A stretch of 50,615 nucleotides of DNA from Bacteroides sp. (lineage in GTDB: Bacteria > Bacteroidota > Bacteroidia > Bacteroidales > Muribaculaceae), in NCBI GenBank assembly GCA_023666835.1, contig JAMPBJ010000001.1:881281-931895 (forward strand), read 5' to 3'. The translations under genes and the position numbers were made by a program. Below are positions 29,530 through 37,019 of this stretch, one piece after another; positions within the stretch are counted from its first letter, which is position 1; each line of letters opens with the position of its first letter. Below the pieces are notes generated by a model. That model was not told the origin of the DNA. It did not search any database and saw only the letters and a list, made by a program, of their open reading frames with translations.

Positions 29530-29839
29530 TATTGGAGTTGTCCTTGTCTTCCATCATTTCGCGGATCTTTTTTATATTAGATCCGATATGCAGTATGAAT
29601 ATAATGACCGCAAACGAAATATATGAGCCAAAGACTCCGGCAACAATGACAATTAAAGCTAAAAGATCGTTGATGTAAGGATTGTCGAGTATTGCATACG
29701 CGCCAACCAAACTATAGAGTATTCCAAATGCAAAGACCACATAAGCAAAAATTTTAATTCCGGTCCCGACTGAATTTTCAAGTTTTTGAAAAAAGGTTTC
29801 GTCTTTTTGGTCGTCCTCAAATTCTTCAAATTCTTCCAT
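29519..29839 (-). CDS. Small two-helix membrane protein of unknown function
   Basis: This 106-residue product has a highly acidic N-terminus (MEEFEEFEDDQKDE) and two hydrophobic helices, about 29-49 (IFAYVVFAFGILYSLVGAYAI) and 58-86 (LLALIVIVAGVFGSYISFAVIIFILHI). It ends in a charged tail. I recognise no family. It lies 34 bp downstream of the glycosyltransferase on the same strand and may share its transcript. A shadow frame also exists here, but only this one has a consistent membrane-protein pattern. Confidence 0.6.
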   Translation of the reverse strand: MEEFEEFEDDQKDETFFQKLENSVGTGIKIFAYVVFAFGILYSLVGAYAILDNPYINDLLALIVIVAGVFGSYISFAVIIFILHIGSNIKKIREMMEDKDNSNISC

Positions 29840-29873
29840 GGTAATTTATTGAGTAGATTAGATGATGTGATCT

Positions 29874-30827
29874 TCAAGCCCGAGGAGTCGGAATCAGTTT
29901 CGATAACGCTCCACGGATGCGGCTGACAAGGCGTCGGTGGCCAGGTTGGGTCGCGCTTTCCTGTGACAAAGTGATATTCAATTGCCGGGCTTTGTCAGCA
30001 ACGAACTGTTTGCGCTGTTCGCTGTCGGCACATCCTGACATGGCGTTGAGTATCGAGCCGGTAGCAGCCAGCAATCCTTTTTCCACTTCATGGATTCCGG
30101 TAAATTCTGTCAGAAGGTTTAGCCTTACGGTCAACGACATTCTCAACCGTTCGTATTGCTCAGTCATGCTCCAGGCGCTACCTGCCGCCTGGCGATATAC
30201 GCCCATCGGCCGGCTGAAATAGTGGATCGAACCATGGGCGGCGTGAAGCATGTGGAATGCATAGTCGGGTGAGCGGTCGGTGCGGATCCAGTCGGGCAGT
30301 TTTTTCAGGTCCACTTTGCCGGTGCGATACATCACCGACAAGTTGGTGATATAGTTACCCCGGGCCAGATCCTCGATGCCGGTATCGGACTTTTGGCCGC
30401 CGTTGCTAAGACTCATCTCGCCTGAGGATTCATAGAGGTTGACCACGCGATGGAAGGTGATCATGCAGTTGGGGTGGCTTTCCATATAGGCCGTCTGGCG
30501 GGCTATCTTTTTGCGGCTTATCCAATAGTCGTCAGCATCGCAGATGGCCACGTAGTCGGCACTACACAGAGCGAATGCCGCCAGGTAGTTGCCTTGCAGT
30601 CCGAGATTGTGTTCGTTGCGGTGATAATCCACGATGTCGGGATGACGGCGCTGCCATTCCTGTGCTATTGCGCCGGTGGAGTCGGTGGAGCAGTCGTCCA
30701 TGACGATGAGACGCAGCTTGAAGCATCCTTTCTGCTTGACTACTCCGCGTATGGCCTCGTCGATGGTCGATGCCTTGTTGTAGGCTATCATCACCACATC
30801 CACCGCTGGGATTCTTCGAGTGTCCAT
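29874..30827 (-). CDS. Family 2 (GT-A) glycosyltransferase
   Basis: This 317-residue GT-A fold enzyme transfers a sugar from a nucleotide donor, probably onto a surface glycan. The nucleotide-binding start DVVMIAYNKASTIDEAI, the MDDCSTDSTG acidic motif and the metal-binding DxD in ICDADDYW (about residue 100) are intact. There is no transmembrane helix at the C-terminus, so it is cytosolic or peripheral. It starts 10 bp after the GH109 stop on the same strand, implying an operon with that enzyme. The acceptor cannot be told from sequence. Confidence 0.9.
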   Translation of the reverse strand: MDTRRIPAVDVVMIAYNKASTIDEAIRGVVKQKGCFKLRLIVMDDCSTDSTGAIAQEWQRRHPDIVDYHRNEHNLGLQGNYLAAFALCSADYVAICDADDYWISRKKIARQTAYMESHPNCMITFHRVVNLYESSGEMSLSNGGQKSDTGIEDLARGNYITNLSVMYRTGKVDLKKLPDWIRTDRSPDYAFHMLHAAHGSIHYFSRPMGVYRQAAGSAWSMTEQYERLRMSLTVRLNLLTEFTGIHEVEKGLLAATGSILNAMSGCADSEQRKQFVADKARQLNITLSQESATQPGHRRLVSRIRGALSKLIPTPRA

Positions 30828-30837
30828 TCTTCGGAGA

Positions 30838-32229
30838 TTATTTGTCGGCTACGAATGCGTGTCGGTAGCCCTTTACTTTGTTCCAGCCTCCGCGGGTGAA
30901 ATCGGGCACTTCAACCGGTGCTGAGCCGTTTTCGATCGACAGCGCGGTCAGCGGTATCAGTGAGCACCATTCGGCAAGGTCATACACGTCCATGTCGAGT
31001 GGCAGACCGTTGTTGAGGCAGTAGATGAGGCGGTAGTCCATGATGTAGTCCATGCCGCCATGACCGCCTACTTTCTTTGCCACTTCGCCCACCTCGGTGA
31101 TGATCGGATGGGTGTATTTTTCGGTCAGCGATTTGCGCTGGTCGTCGGAGATGAATCCGTGGGCTGTCAAGTTTTCGTGGTCGGGCATATCGTCGGAGGC
31201 GAGTTGCTCGGGTTCGAATGCATAGCCCTCCGAGGGATATTTGTTGGCAAAGCCTTTGGTTCCGGTCAACTGATACATGCGGGAGTAGGGGCGGGGATTG
31301 ACCACGTCGTGCTGAATATGGAGGGTTTTGCCGTTGGCGGTGCGTATCATTGTCATGGTGTGGTCACCGTTGGCAAACGATTGCGGAGCCGTGCCGGTGG
31401 TGCGTTCTATGTATGCCGGGGCGTTGACGGCTTTGGTGTCCATGGCCACAAGGGTGGTCATGCGGTCGCCTCGGTGCATGTCAAGCAACTGGCAGGCCGG
31501 TCCGGTGCCGTGAGTGGGATAGACGTCGCCGCGGTGGGTTTGGTTGAAATCCATGCGCCAGTTGTTCCAATAGTATGGCCAAAATTCCTCGAGATTGTGA
31601 ATGTAGCTTCCCTCGACGTGGAGCACTTCGCCAAACAGACCCTTTTGAGCCATGTTGAGCGTGTTGAGCTCAAAAAAGTCGTAGACGCAGTTTTCGAGCA
31701 TCATGCAGTGGCGGCGTGTGCGCTCCGAAGTCTCGATCAGTGCCCATATTTCGTCGAGCGACGTGGCGGCGGGCACTTCGATGGCCACATGCTTTCCCTG
31801 CTCCATGGCGTAGAGGGCCATCGGGGCATGGTTTTTCCAATCAGTGGCTATGTACACGAGGTCGATATCGGGTCGTTCGCACAAGGCTTTCCATGCATCT
31901 TCGCTGCCGCCATAGCCGACGGCTGTCAGTCCGTGATCGGCCAGGTTTTTTTGCGATTTCTCCAACCGGGGCATCTCGATATCGCACACGGCCACTATCT
32001 TTGCACCGGGAATGTGGATGAACCGATCGACGGCATCAGCGCCGCGCATACCAAGCCCGATGAAGCCGACTCGCACCGTGTCGATAGGCGCGGCAGCAAA
32101 TTGGATCATATCTTCAACGCCGTCCGGGCGTTGGGGTACCACAGTACGGATAGGTTCATAATCGGCGCCAGCAGAGGAGATCGATGTAAGTGCTGCCAGC
32201 GACAGCATGATTTTCTTAAAAAACTTCAT
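30838..32229 (-). CDS. Gfo/Idh/MocA-fold GH109 enzyme, probable alpha-N-acetylgalactosaminidase
   Basis: This 463-residue exported protein has a signal (MKFFKKIMLSLAALTSISSAGA). It also has the NAD-binding motif VGFIGLGMRGADAVDRF (about 54-70), IYIATDW/HAPMALYAMEQGKHVAIEVPAATSLDEIW, and YPTHGTGPACQLLDMHRGDRM, which carries the conserved His of GH109. GH109 enzymes remove terminal alpha-GalNAc by an NAD-dependent oxidation-elimination mechanism, as known for blood-group A-cleaving members. The substrate here is inferred from family. Start ATG 32229 gives the signal peptide, and an ATA/ATG-rich extension upstream is ignored. A near-consensus -7 (TTACTTTG on the minus strand) lies about 80 bp upstream. 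Confidence 0.9.
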   Translation of the reverse strand: MKFFKKIMLSLAALTSISSAGADYEPIRTVVPQRPDGVEDMIQFAAAPIDTVRVGFIGLGMRGADAVDRFIHIPGAKIVAVCDIEMPRLEKSQKNLADHGLTAVGYGGSEDAWKALCERPDIDLVYIATDWKNHAPMALYAMEQGKHVAIEVPAATSLDEIWALIETSERTRRHCMMLENCVYDFFELNTLNMAQKGLFGEVLHVEGSYIHNLEEFWPYYWNNWRMDFNQTHRGDVYPTHGTGPACQLLDMHRGDRMTTLVAMDTKAVNAPAYIERTTGTAPQSFANGDHTMTMIRTANGKTLHIQHDVVNPRPYSRMYQLTGTKGFANKYPSEGYAFEPEQLASDDMPDHENLTAHGFISDDQRKSLTEKYTHPIITEVGEVAKKVGGHGGMDYIMDYRLIYCLNNGLPLDMDVYDLAEWCSLIPLTALSIENGSAPVEVPDFTRGGWNKVKGYRHAFVADK

Positions 32230-32599
32230 AGCAGGAAGAATGATAGACAATGATTGTCGGTACGCATTATTATAATATGGGCGGTGGACCGACCTTTACT
32301 CACTGACAAAGTAATAAAAAAAATCTAAACATTGCAAGTGCCCCCTGCACGACCTCCGACAGAAAAGAATATAACCGGCATATTTTTTATCGATTTTGGG
32401 CTCAAACAAGTCTTTGCAATACTATCTTTGCACGTGTGTTTCGTTGTGGTGCTCTCGTGGCATCGCTGACAAAAAGGGGCGAAAACAAGTGGGCGTTGTT
32501 TTTTTATGAATGAAATGTGATGTCATAGTGCCGGAAAGTGTTATATTTGTATTTATAACCCAACGTATGGAAAAGTAAAACTACAAAACGATAATCATT
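32230..32599. other. Divergent intergenic region with two plus-strand promoter-like sites
   Basis: There is no coding ORF. TATCTTTG at 32423-32430 and TATATTTG at 32542-32549 both fit TAnnTTTG. Between them, AAAACAA/TTGTTTT with a T-run (32482-32506) could end a short RNA started at the first site. The second box is the likely promoter of the 32600 gene. Confidence 0.45.
32542..32549 (+). promoter_or_regulatory. Promoter -7 element for the 32600-35947 gene group
   Basis: TATATTTG, 51 bp before the ATG at 32600. Downstream genes are closely packed, so this may drive all three up to the GH84 gene. Confidence 0.6.
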
Positions 32600-33025
32600 A
32601 TGTACAGCAATGGAAATGGCAATATCAATGCCAAGTATGTGAAAGGTGCAATTTGGGGAGTGGCCGGCATAGTGCTGCTCGTGGTGGCAATGGCTTTCAT
32701 TCGTCCGTGGTACAACGTCTGGTCGCAGGAGATGGAGGGCAAAGCCGAGTTTGCCAAGGCAGAGCAAAACCGCAAGATCAAAATTGAGGAGGCTAAGGCC
32801 AACCTTGAAGCCGAAAAACTCAACGCCCAGGCCGAAGTGGAACGTGCGAAAGGCGCAGCCGAAGCAATACGCATCGAAAACGGCTCGATCACCCCGACCT
32901 ACATCCAGTATCTGTGGGTGCGCCAGCAAGGCGATCTCAACAACAAGACCGTCATCTACATCCCCACCGAAACCAATCTTCCCATCCTCGAATCCACCCG
33001 ATCCCTCTCCATTCCCAAGGAATAA
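32600..33025 (+). CDS. Small membrane protein resembling the tail of SPFH/prohibitin-type proteins
   Basis: This 141-residue protein has one transmembrane helix (about 15-34) and a highly charged, heptad-like Ala/Glu/Lys coiled coil (about 45-93). Its C-terminus, SITPTYIQYLWVRQQ then TVIYIPTETNLPIL, resembles the end of stomatin/prohibitin-like proteins. The globular SPFH (band 7) domain that should lie between membrane helix and coiled coil is absent. It may oligomerise at the inner membrane. It precedes a small membrane protein and the GH84 gene in one transcription direction (10-bp gap). The family call is by resemblance only. Confidence 0.65.
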   Translation: MYSNGNGNINAKYVKGAIWGVAGIVLLVVAMAFIRPWYNVWSQEMEGKAEFAKAEQNRKIKIEEAKANLEAEKLNAQAEVERAKGAAEAIRIENGSITPTYIQYLWVRQQGDLNNKTVIYIPTETNLPILESTRSLSIPKE

Positions 33026-33035
33026 CGACCATTGA

Positions 33036-33422
33036 ATGTGTATGGACGAATATTGCAGTTTGTTGGATGAATATGGGAATTCGTCTGTTAAGTATAGGAC
33101 AACGTCATTCTTGAAAGAGAAGTTTCCTGATGCGTATGAATTACTACAGGGATTAAAGATGGCCGCCCTTATTTACGGACTGGTTCTCGTACTTATGGTA
33201 TTCCTGTCGTTATTCTTCAAAAATGGATTCATAGAATTCTTTATCAAACCTATGATGGGGTGGACACTCTTCTCAATTGCATTTGTATGTGTGATAGTTG
33301 TGTGTCTTGGACAAATAACGATAGGCGGCAGATTAATGTATGAGTTCCTCAGAAGGATTGCTGTTGCATATTCGAAGGGGATTGTTTATCTTTGTTGCAG
33401 TAACAAAAATATACCTATATGA
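33036..33422 (+). CDS. Small two-helix membrane protein of unknown function
   Basis: This 128-residue protein has hydrophobic helices at about 43-63 (AALIYGLVLVLMVFLSLFF) and 76-95 (LFSIAFVCVIVVCLGQITI). A soluble N-terminal 40 residues and a short Cys-containing tail flank them. The stop overlaps the GH84 start as ATGA (33419-33422), so the two are translationally coupled. Start may be ATG 33036 or ATG 33042. I recognise no family. Coupling to an exported hexosaminidase is odd for a membrane protein of this size. Confidence 0.6.
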   Translation: MCMDEYCSLLDEYGNSSVKYRTTSFLKEKFPDAYELLQGLKMAALIYGLVLVLMVFLSLFFKNGFIEFFIKPMMGWTLFSIAFVCVIVVCLGQITIGGRLMYEFLRRIAVAYSKGIVYLCCSNKNIPI

Positions 33423-35947
33423 ATCTAACAAAGCATGTGATGGCAACGACTTTAGTTGCCTTCGCTACCATGATGCCTGCATGGGCTCAGGACGACGAGT
33501 TTGACCTGTCGGCCCAGCGCGGGGAGGTGCAGCAGTACAACCCAGTCGACGGTCACAAGATTGACCACGGCGGCCTGGTGATTAATCCTACTCCCCGCAA
33601 TATCGATATGCCGCTTAACGGAGGCGTGCTCAACATCAGCGGTGGTTTTAAGGTCGACGACAAGCAGCACAAGCTTGCCGACGCCCTCGGTTTTCTGAAA
33701 CAAGAGCCCAAAGGCGTGAAACTCGTGATCGATTTCGGCGCGAAGGTTGCTTCAAAGGCCGGTGTAAAACCAGTAGAAGGTGCCTATCTGCTTCAGGTGA
33801 CCGGCAAAGATGTGAAAATCACGGGCTATGACGAGCGTGGCGCGTTCTACGGACTGCAGACTCTACGCCAGATTCTCGACAGCGAGCTGGTGAAAGAAAA
33901 AGGCGGACTGCCCATGATGGAGATCAACGACTATCCGTCGATGAAATATCGCGGCGTTGTCGAAGGCTTTTACGGTACCCCGTGGAGCCACGATGTGCGC
34001 ATGTCGCTGATCGACTTCTATGGTCGCAATAAGATGAATGACTATCTATACGGCCCCAAGGACGACCCCTACCACAGCTCGCCCTACTGGCGTCTGCCAT
34101 ACCCCGAAGATCAGGCCAAAAACATCCGCGAACTCGTTGAAGCTTCAAAGAAGGCCCGCGTCAATTTCATTTGGGCTATTCATCCGGGCAAAGACATACG
34201 CTGGAACAAGGAGGACTACGACAGCCTGGTGTCGAAATTCAATATGATGTATGATCTGGGTGTGCGCTCGTTTGCCATATTCTTCGACGACATCGAGGGC
34301 GAGGGTACCAATCCCGTGAAGCAGGCCCAACTGCTCAACGACCTGACCAATGACTTCGTAAAGGCAAAAGGCGACGTCACCAATCTCATCGTGTGTCCCA
34401 CCGACTATTCGCAGCTGTGGGCCAAGCCGGGTCCCGACGGCCCGCTCGCCGTCTATGGCCGCGACCTCAATCCTGATGTCGAAGTGTTCTGGACAGGAGC
34501 TGTGGTGTGTAGCGACCTGACGCCCGAGACTCTCGAGTTTATCGACACGCGCATCAAACGCCCGGCACTTTACTGGTGGAACTATCCGGTGACCGACTAT
34601 GTGAAGCACATTCTGCTCCAGGGTCCGGTCTACGGCCTTGACACTTCACTCACCGCCGAGCAGGTGGCCGGCATCGAAAGCAACCCCATGGAGCACGGCG
34701 AGGCTTCGAAACTGGCTCTCTACGGTGTGGCCGACTATGCATGGAACACTCCAGCCTACAATCCTCTCGACAACTGGGAGCGCGGCCTTGTTGAGATCGT
34801 GCCCGAAGCCCCGGATGCCTACCGCACCTTTGCTATCCACTCCTGTGATACAGAAAACGGCTACCGCCGCGACGAATCATGGGAAACCGTCACCTTCCCC
34901 TACAACGACTACAGCAATGCACAGTTCGACTCGCTGCGCAACGAATTTACAAAGATAACCGGCGTCGAACAGATCCTTACCGAAAAGGCCAATCCGGCTC
35001 TCGTCAAAGAGATGGCTCCCTGGCTCACACAGTTCACAGCACTGGGTCAGCGCGGCCTTCGCACCCTCGATCTGATCAAGACCTTCGAATCGGGCGACAG
35101 CGCTGCCTTCTGGACCGCATATCTTGCCAATATCATGACCCCCGAACAGCGTGCAGCTTACGATGCTCACAAGATCGGCACCCTCAAGCTGCAGCCGTTC
35201 TACGAAAAAGCCATGGAGCAGATGGCCATCGACTTCTACCACGGACTGACCGGCCAAAAACCCACTATGTTCCGCGGCGTGGGTACCTATCCCAACCTGT
35301 CGACAAGCCAGATGCGCGCCATGATCGACGGCGATCCCACCACCTTCTACACCTCGGCTGAAAGCCAGAAAGACGGCGACTGGATCGGCATCGACATGCT
35401 TCAGGCTCGCCCTGTTGTCAGCGTGAAGATGATCCAGGGACGCAACTCTGTCGACGACGGCGACTACTTCGACAACGTGATAATCGAAGGATCGGCCGAC
35501 GGCAAGAACTGGATTGCACTCAGCCCCGAGATGGCCACTACATACGAATATGAATGGACCGGCGACGCCACCCCAATGCGATACGTGCGCCTGCGTCGAC
35601 TCGACACCGAGCGCAAGAGCTGGGCAGCCGTTCGCGAACTTGCTATCACCACCGCCACAAATCCCGTGTGCACCGATACCAAAGCGGCCGAAGTGTTCGA
35701 CGAAAACCCGTTGACCTCGATGACTCTCGACGGCACCGTCGATTTCACTCGCGCAGCCGACGTAGCCTCACTGCTGATCCTCAGCTCCGGCGACAAGGAC
35801 CTCAAGCTCGTACAGCTCGACAAGAAAGGCAAAACACTGAGCACAACTTCAATCACTGCCGACTTCCAGCAAGTGAAACTCGACCCCAAAGCCGTTCGTT
35901 TCCAGCTCGAAGGCAAAGCCCAACTCTACGAGCTGATCCAGCGCTAA
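33419..35947 (+). CDS. GH84 beta-N-acetylglucosaminidase (O-GlcNAcase-like)
   Basis: This 842-residue secreted enzyme probably removes terminal beta-GlcNAc, using substrate-assisted catalysis as known for GH84. A signal peptide covers residues 1-23 (ends MMPAWA). A GH84 N-terminal alpha/beta domain lies at about 50-165. The catalytic TIM barrel begins at about 175 with KYRGVVEGFYGTPWSH, and the catalytic Asp pair lies in FAIFFDDIEGEGTN (about 288-289). The C-terminal part (about 615-745) looks like a discoidin or CBM32-type beta-sandwich. The total is larger than the Bacteroides BtGH84 (about 740). It is coupled to the preceding small membrane gene and ends with a strong terminator. Confidence 0.93.
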   Translation: MNLTKHVMATTLVAFATMMPAWAQDDEFDLSAQRGEVQQYNPVDGHKIDHGGLVINPTPRNIDMPLNGGVLNISGGFKVDDKQHKLADALGFLKQEPKGVKLVIDFGAKVASKAGVKPVEGAYLLQVTGKDVKITGYDERGAFYGLQTLRQILDSELVKEKGGLPMMEINDYPSMKYRGVVEGFYGTPWSHDVRMSLIDFYGRNKMNDYLYGPKDDPYHSSPYWRLPYPEDQAKNIRELVEASKKARVNFIWAIHPGKDIRWNKEDYDSLVSKFNMMYDLGVRSFAIFFDDIEGEGTNPVKQAQLLNDLTNDFVKAKGDVTNLIVCPTDYSQLWAKPGPDGPLAVYGRDLNPDVEVFWTGAVVCSDLTPETLEFIDTRIKRPALYWWNYPVTDYVKHILLQGPVYGLDTSLTAEQVAGIESNPMEHGEASKLALYGVADYAWNTPAYNPLDNWERGLVEIVPEAPDAYRTFAIHSCDTENGYRRDESWETVTFPYNDYSNAQFDSLRNEFTKITGVEQILTEKANPALVKEMAPWLTQFTALGQRGLRTLDLIKTFESGDSAAFWTAYLANIMTPEQRAAYDAHKIGTLKLQPFYEKAMEQMAIDFYHGLTGQKPTMFRGVGTYPNLSTSQMRAMIDGDPTTFYTSAESQKDGDWIGIDMLQARPVVSVKMIQGRNSVDDGDYFDNVIIEGSADGKNWIALSPEMATTYEYEWTGDATPMRYVRLRRLDTERKSWAAVRELAITTATNPVCTDTKAAEVFDENPLTSMTLDGTVDFTRAADVASLLILSSGDKDLKLVQLDKKGKTLSTTSITADFQQVKLDPKAVRFQLEGKAQLYELIQR

Positions 35948-35973
35948 TCCCCCACACTTAAAGGAACTTTAAG

Positions 35974-36011
35974 AAAACTGCGTCAAGAAAATTGACGCAG
36001 TTTTTTTGTTT
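35974..36011 (+). terminator. Intrinsic terminator of the GH84 gene
   Basis: AAAACTGCGTCAA (35974-35986) pairs with TTGACGCAGTTTT (35992-36004), loop GAAAA, followed by a long T-run. Confidence 0.9.
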
Positions 36012-36095
36012 TTTATAGTGGGCGGAATTGTATCGGATTTGGGCAATAATGGTGAACTTTTGGGGTGGTGGGGTGTTGATTTGGTAGTATTAATC

Positions 36096-36103
36096 TAAAT
36101 TTG
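36096..36103 (+). promoter_or_regulatory. Promoter -7 element for the 54-residue ORF
   Basis: TAAATTTG, 10 bp before the ATG. A TTG (36076-36078) sits 17 bp upstream as a possible -33. Confidence 0.6.
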
Positions 36104-36113
36104 AGTATTTGTT

Positions 36114-36278
36114 ATGAAAAACCACAAACATGAAGATTGCCATCTGTGTGTCAAGATAATATGCGAGGTGGCTAAGTTCGCGTTGATCGGATTGGCAACG
36201 ACTATCGGTTTCAAAGCTCTTAAAGAAGCTGAGAAGGCCAAAAGATATGTTGAAGAACGTCTTGAAGAGAGAGAATAA
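36114..36278 (+). CDS. 54-residue small protein, possible membrane-associated peptide
   Basis: ATG 36114 to TAA 36276-36278 encodes a peptide starting MKNHKHEDCHLCVKIICEV. A hydrophobic stretch follows (about 18-34, with ALIGLATTIGFKAL), then a charged helical end (KEAEKAKRYVEERLEERE). His/Cys spacing near the start (HKHEDCHLC) could bind a metal. It has its own promoter and stands alone between the GH84 terminator and the efflux operon. It resembles small unnamed Bacteroidota proteins in layout, but no family can be claimed. Confidence 0.55.
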   Translation: MKNHKHEDCHLCVKIICEVAKFALIGLATTIGFKALKEAEKAKRYVEERLEERE

Positions 36279-37019
36279 GGCAATCAATGGCTGATTGTCA
36301 GTGTCCTCTTATTCTTACAAACCCTTTCGCCAGGCTTTGCGATGTGCCGACGGGAGGGTTTGTTCGTGTATGGTTGGGATTCTACACATGGCGAGTTTGG
36401 GGCGGTGGAGGGCGTGGTTGTAAATTGGCGTCCTGGCCGGACGCCAGCCTTGTTGCTGTGGGATGCTTTGATAATTCGGTTTAACGGCGATTACAAATCC
36501 CCTTTCCATTGGGGCGGTGTGCAGGGTTATTAGGAATCGGCGTCATGCTCGGACGCTTCGAAGTGGCGAGGCTCGAGTTGGACGCATAAAGTAATATTAA
36601 GTAAGTCAAGTTGTAGGAGTGTTGGCGTCTTCGCCGACACGCAGCAGAATATTTAGGTTGGGCTATGAAGTTGGTTTGCATAAAAAATGTTAATAGAGAG
36701 ATGTTTTATGATATATATCATATTTTGAGAGGTAGATGTTTGGTATTTTTGCACTTTGAAAATATGTATATAGCAAAAATTGCTAATTGTGTGGCGCATA
36801 GGCGCGATCTGCTCGAATGGGCTTGATGTGCGCGCCGTTGCAAAATGGTTCAGACTGCTGTGTATAATATAATGTGTATCTGACACTTTAAAATGAGAGA
36901 TGAGGGCAAACGTTTCGAAAGATGGTCGCGGTGCGGATTGAATACCGGCCGGTCATGGACGAAGCCCGAAATCGCAGAGAGATGACAAGAAATAGGAAAA
37001 ATTAAGGTAAATAAAAGAA
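36279..37019. other. Gene-free region before the efflux operon with extragenic palindromes
   Basis: About 740 bp without a supported gene. It holds three related GGCGTC-type palindromes: 36427-36445 (GGCGTCC-TGGCC-GGACGCC), 36539-36556, and 36619-36640 (GTGTTGGCG-TCTT-CGCCGACAC). A promoter-like TATTTTTG (36744-36751) is followed by short frames (ATG 36764, 20 codons; ATG 36893, 30 codons). Confidence 0.5.
36744..36751 (+). promoter_or_regulatory. Candidate efflux-operon promoter -7 element
   Basis: TATTTTTG, with TTTTG about 17 bp upstream (36722-36726). If used for the operon it leaves a leader of about 260 bases before 37020. Confidence 0.4.

Noticed and set aside
31060-32253. 397-codon plus-strand frame opposite GH109
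   Set aside because: It has a shadow pattern, and the minus-strand protein has clear NAD-binding and catalytic motifs.
36287-36886. Short ORFs in the region before the efflux operon
   Set aside because: They cross palindromes, lack promoters and start contexts, and have no protein-like composition.
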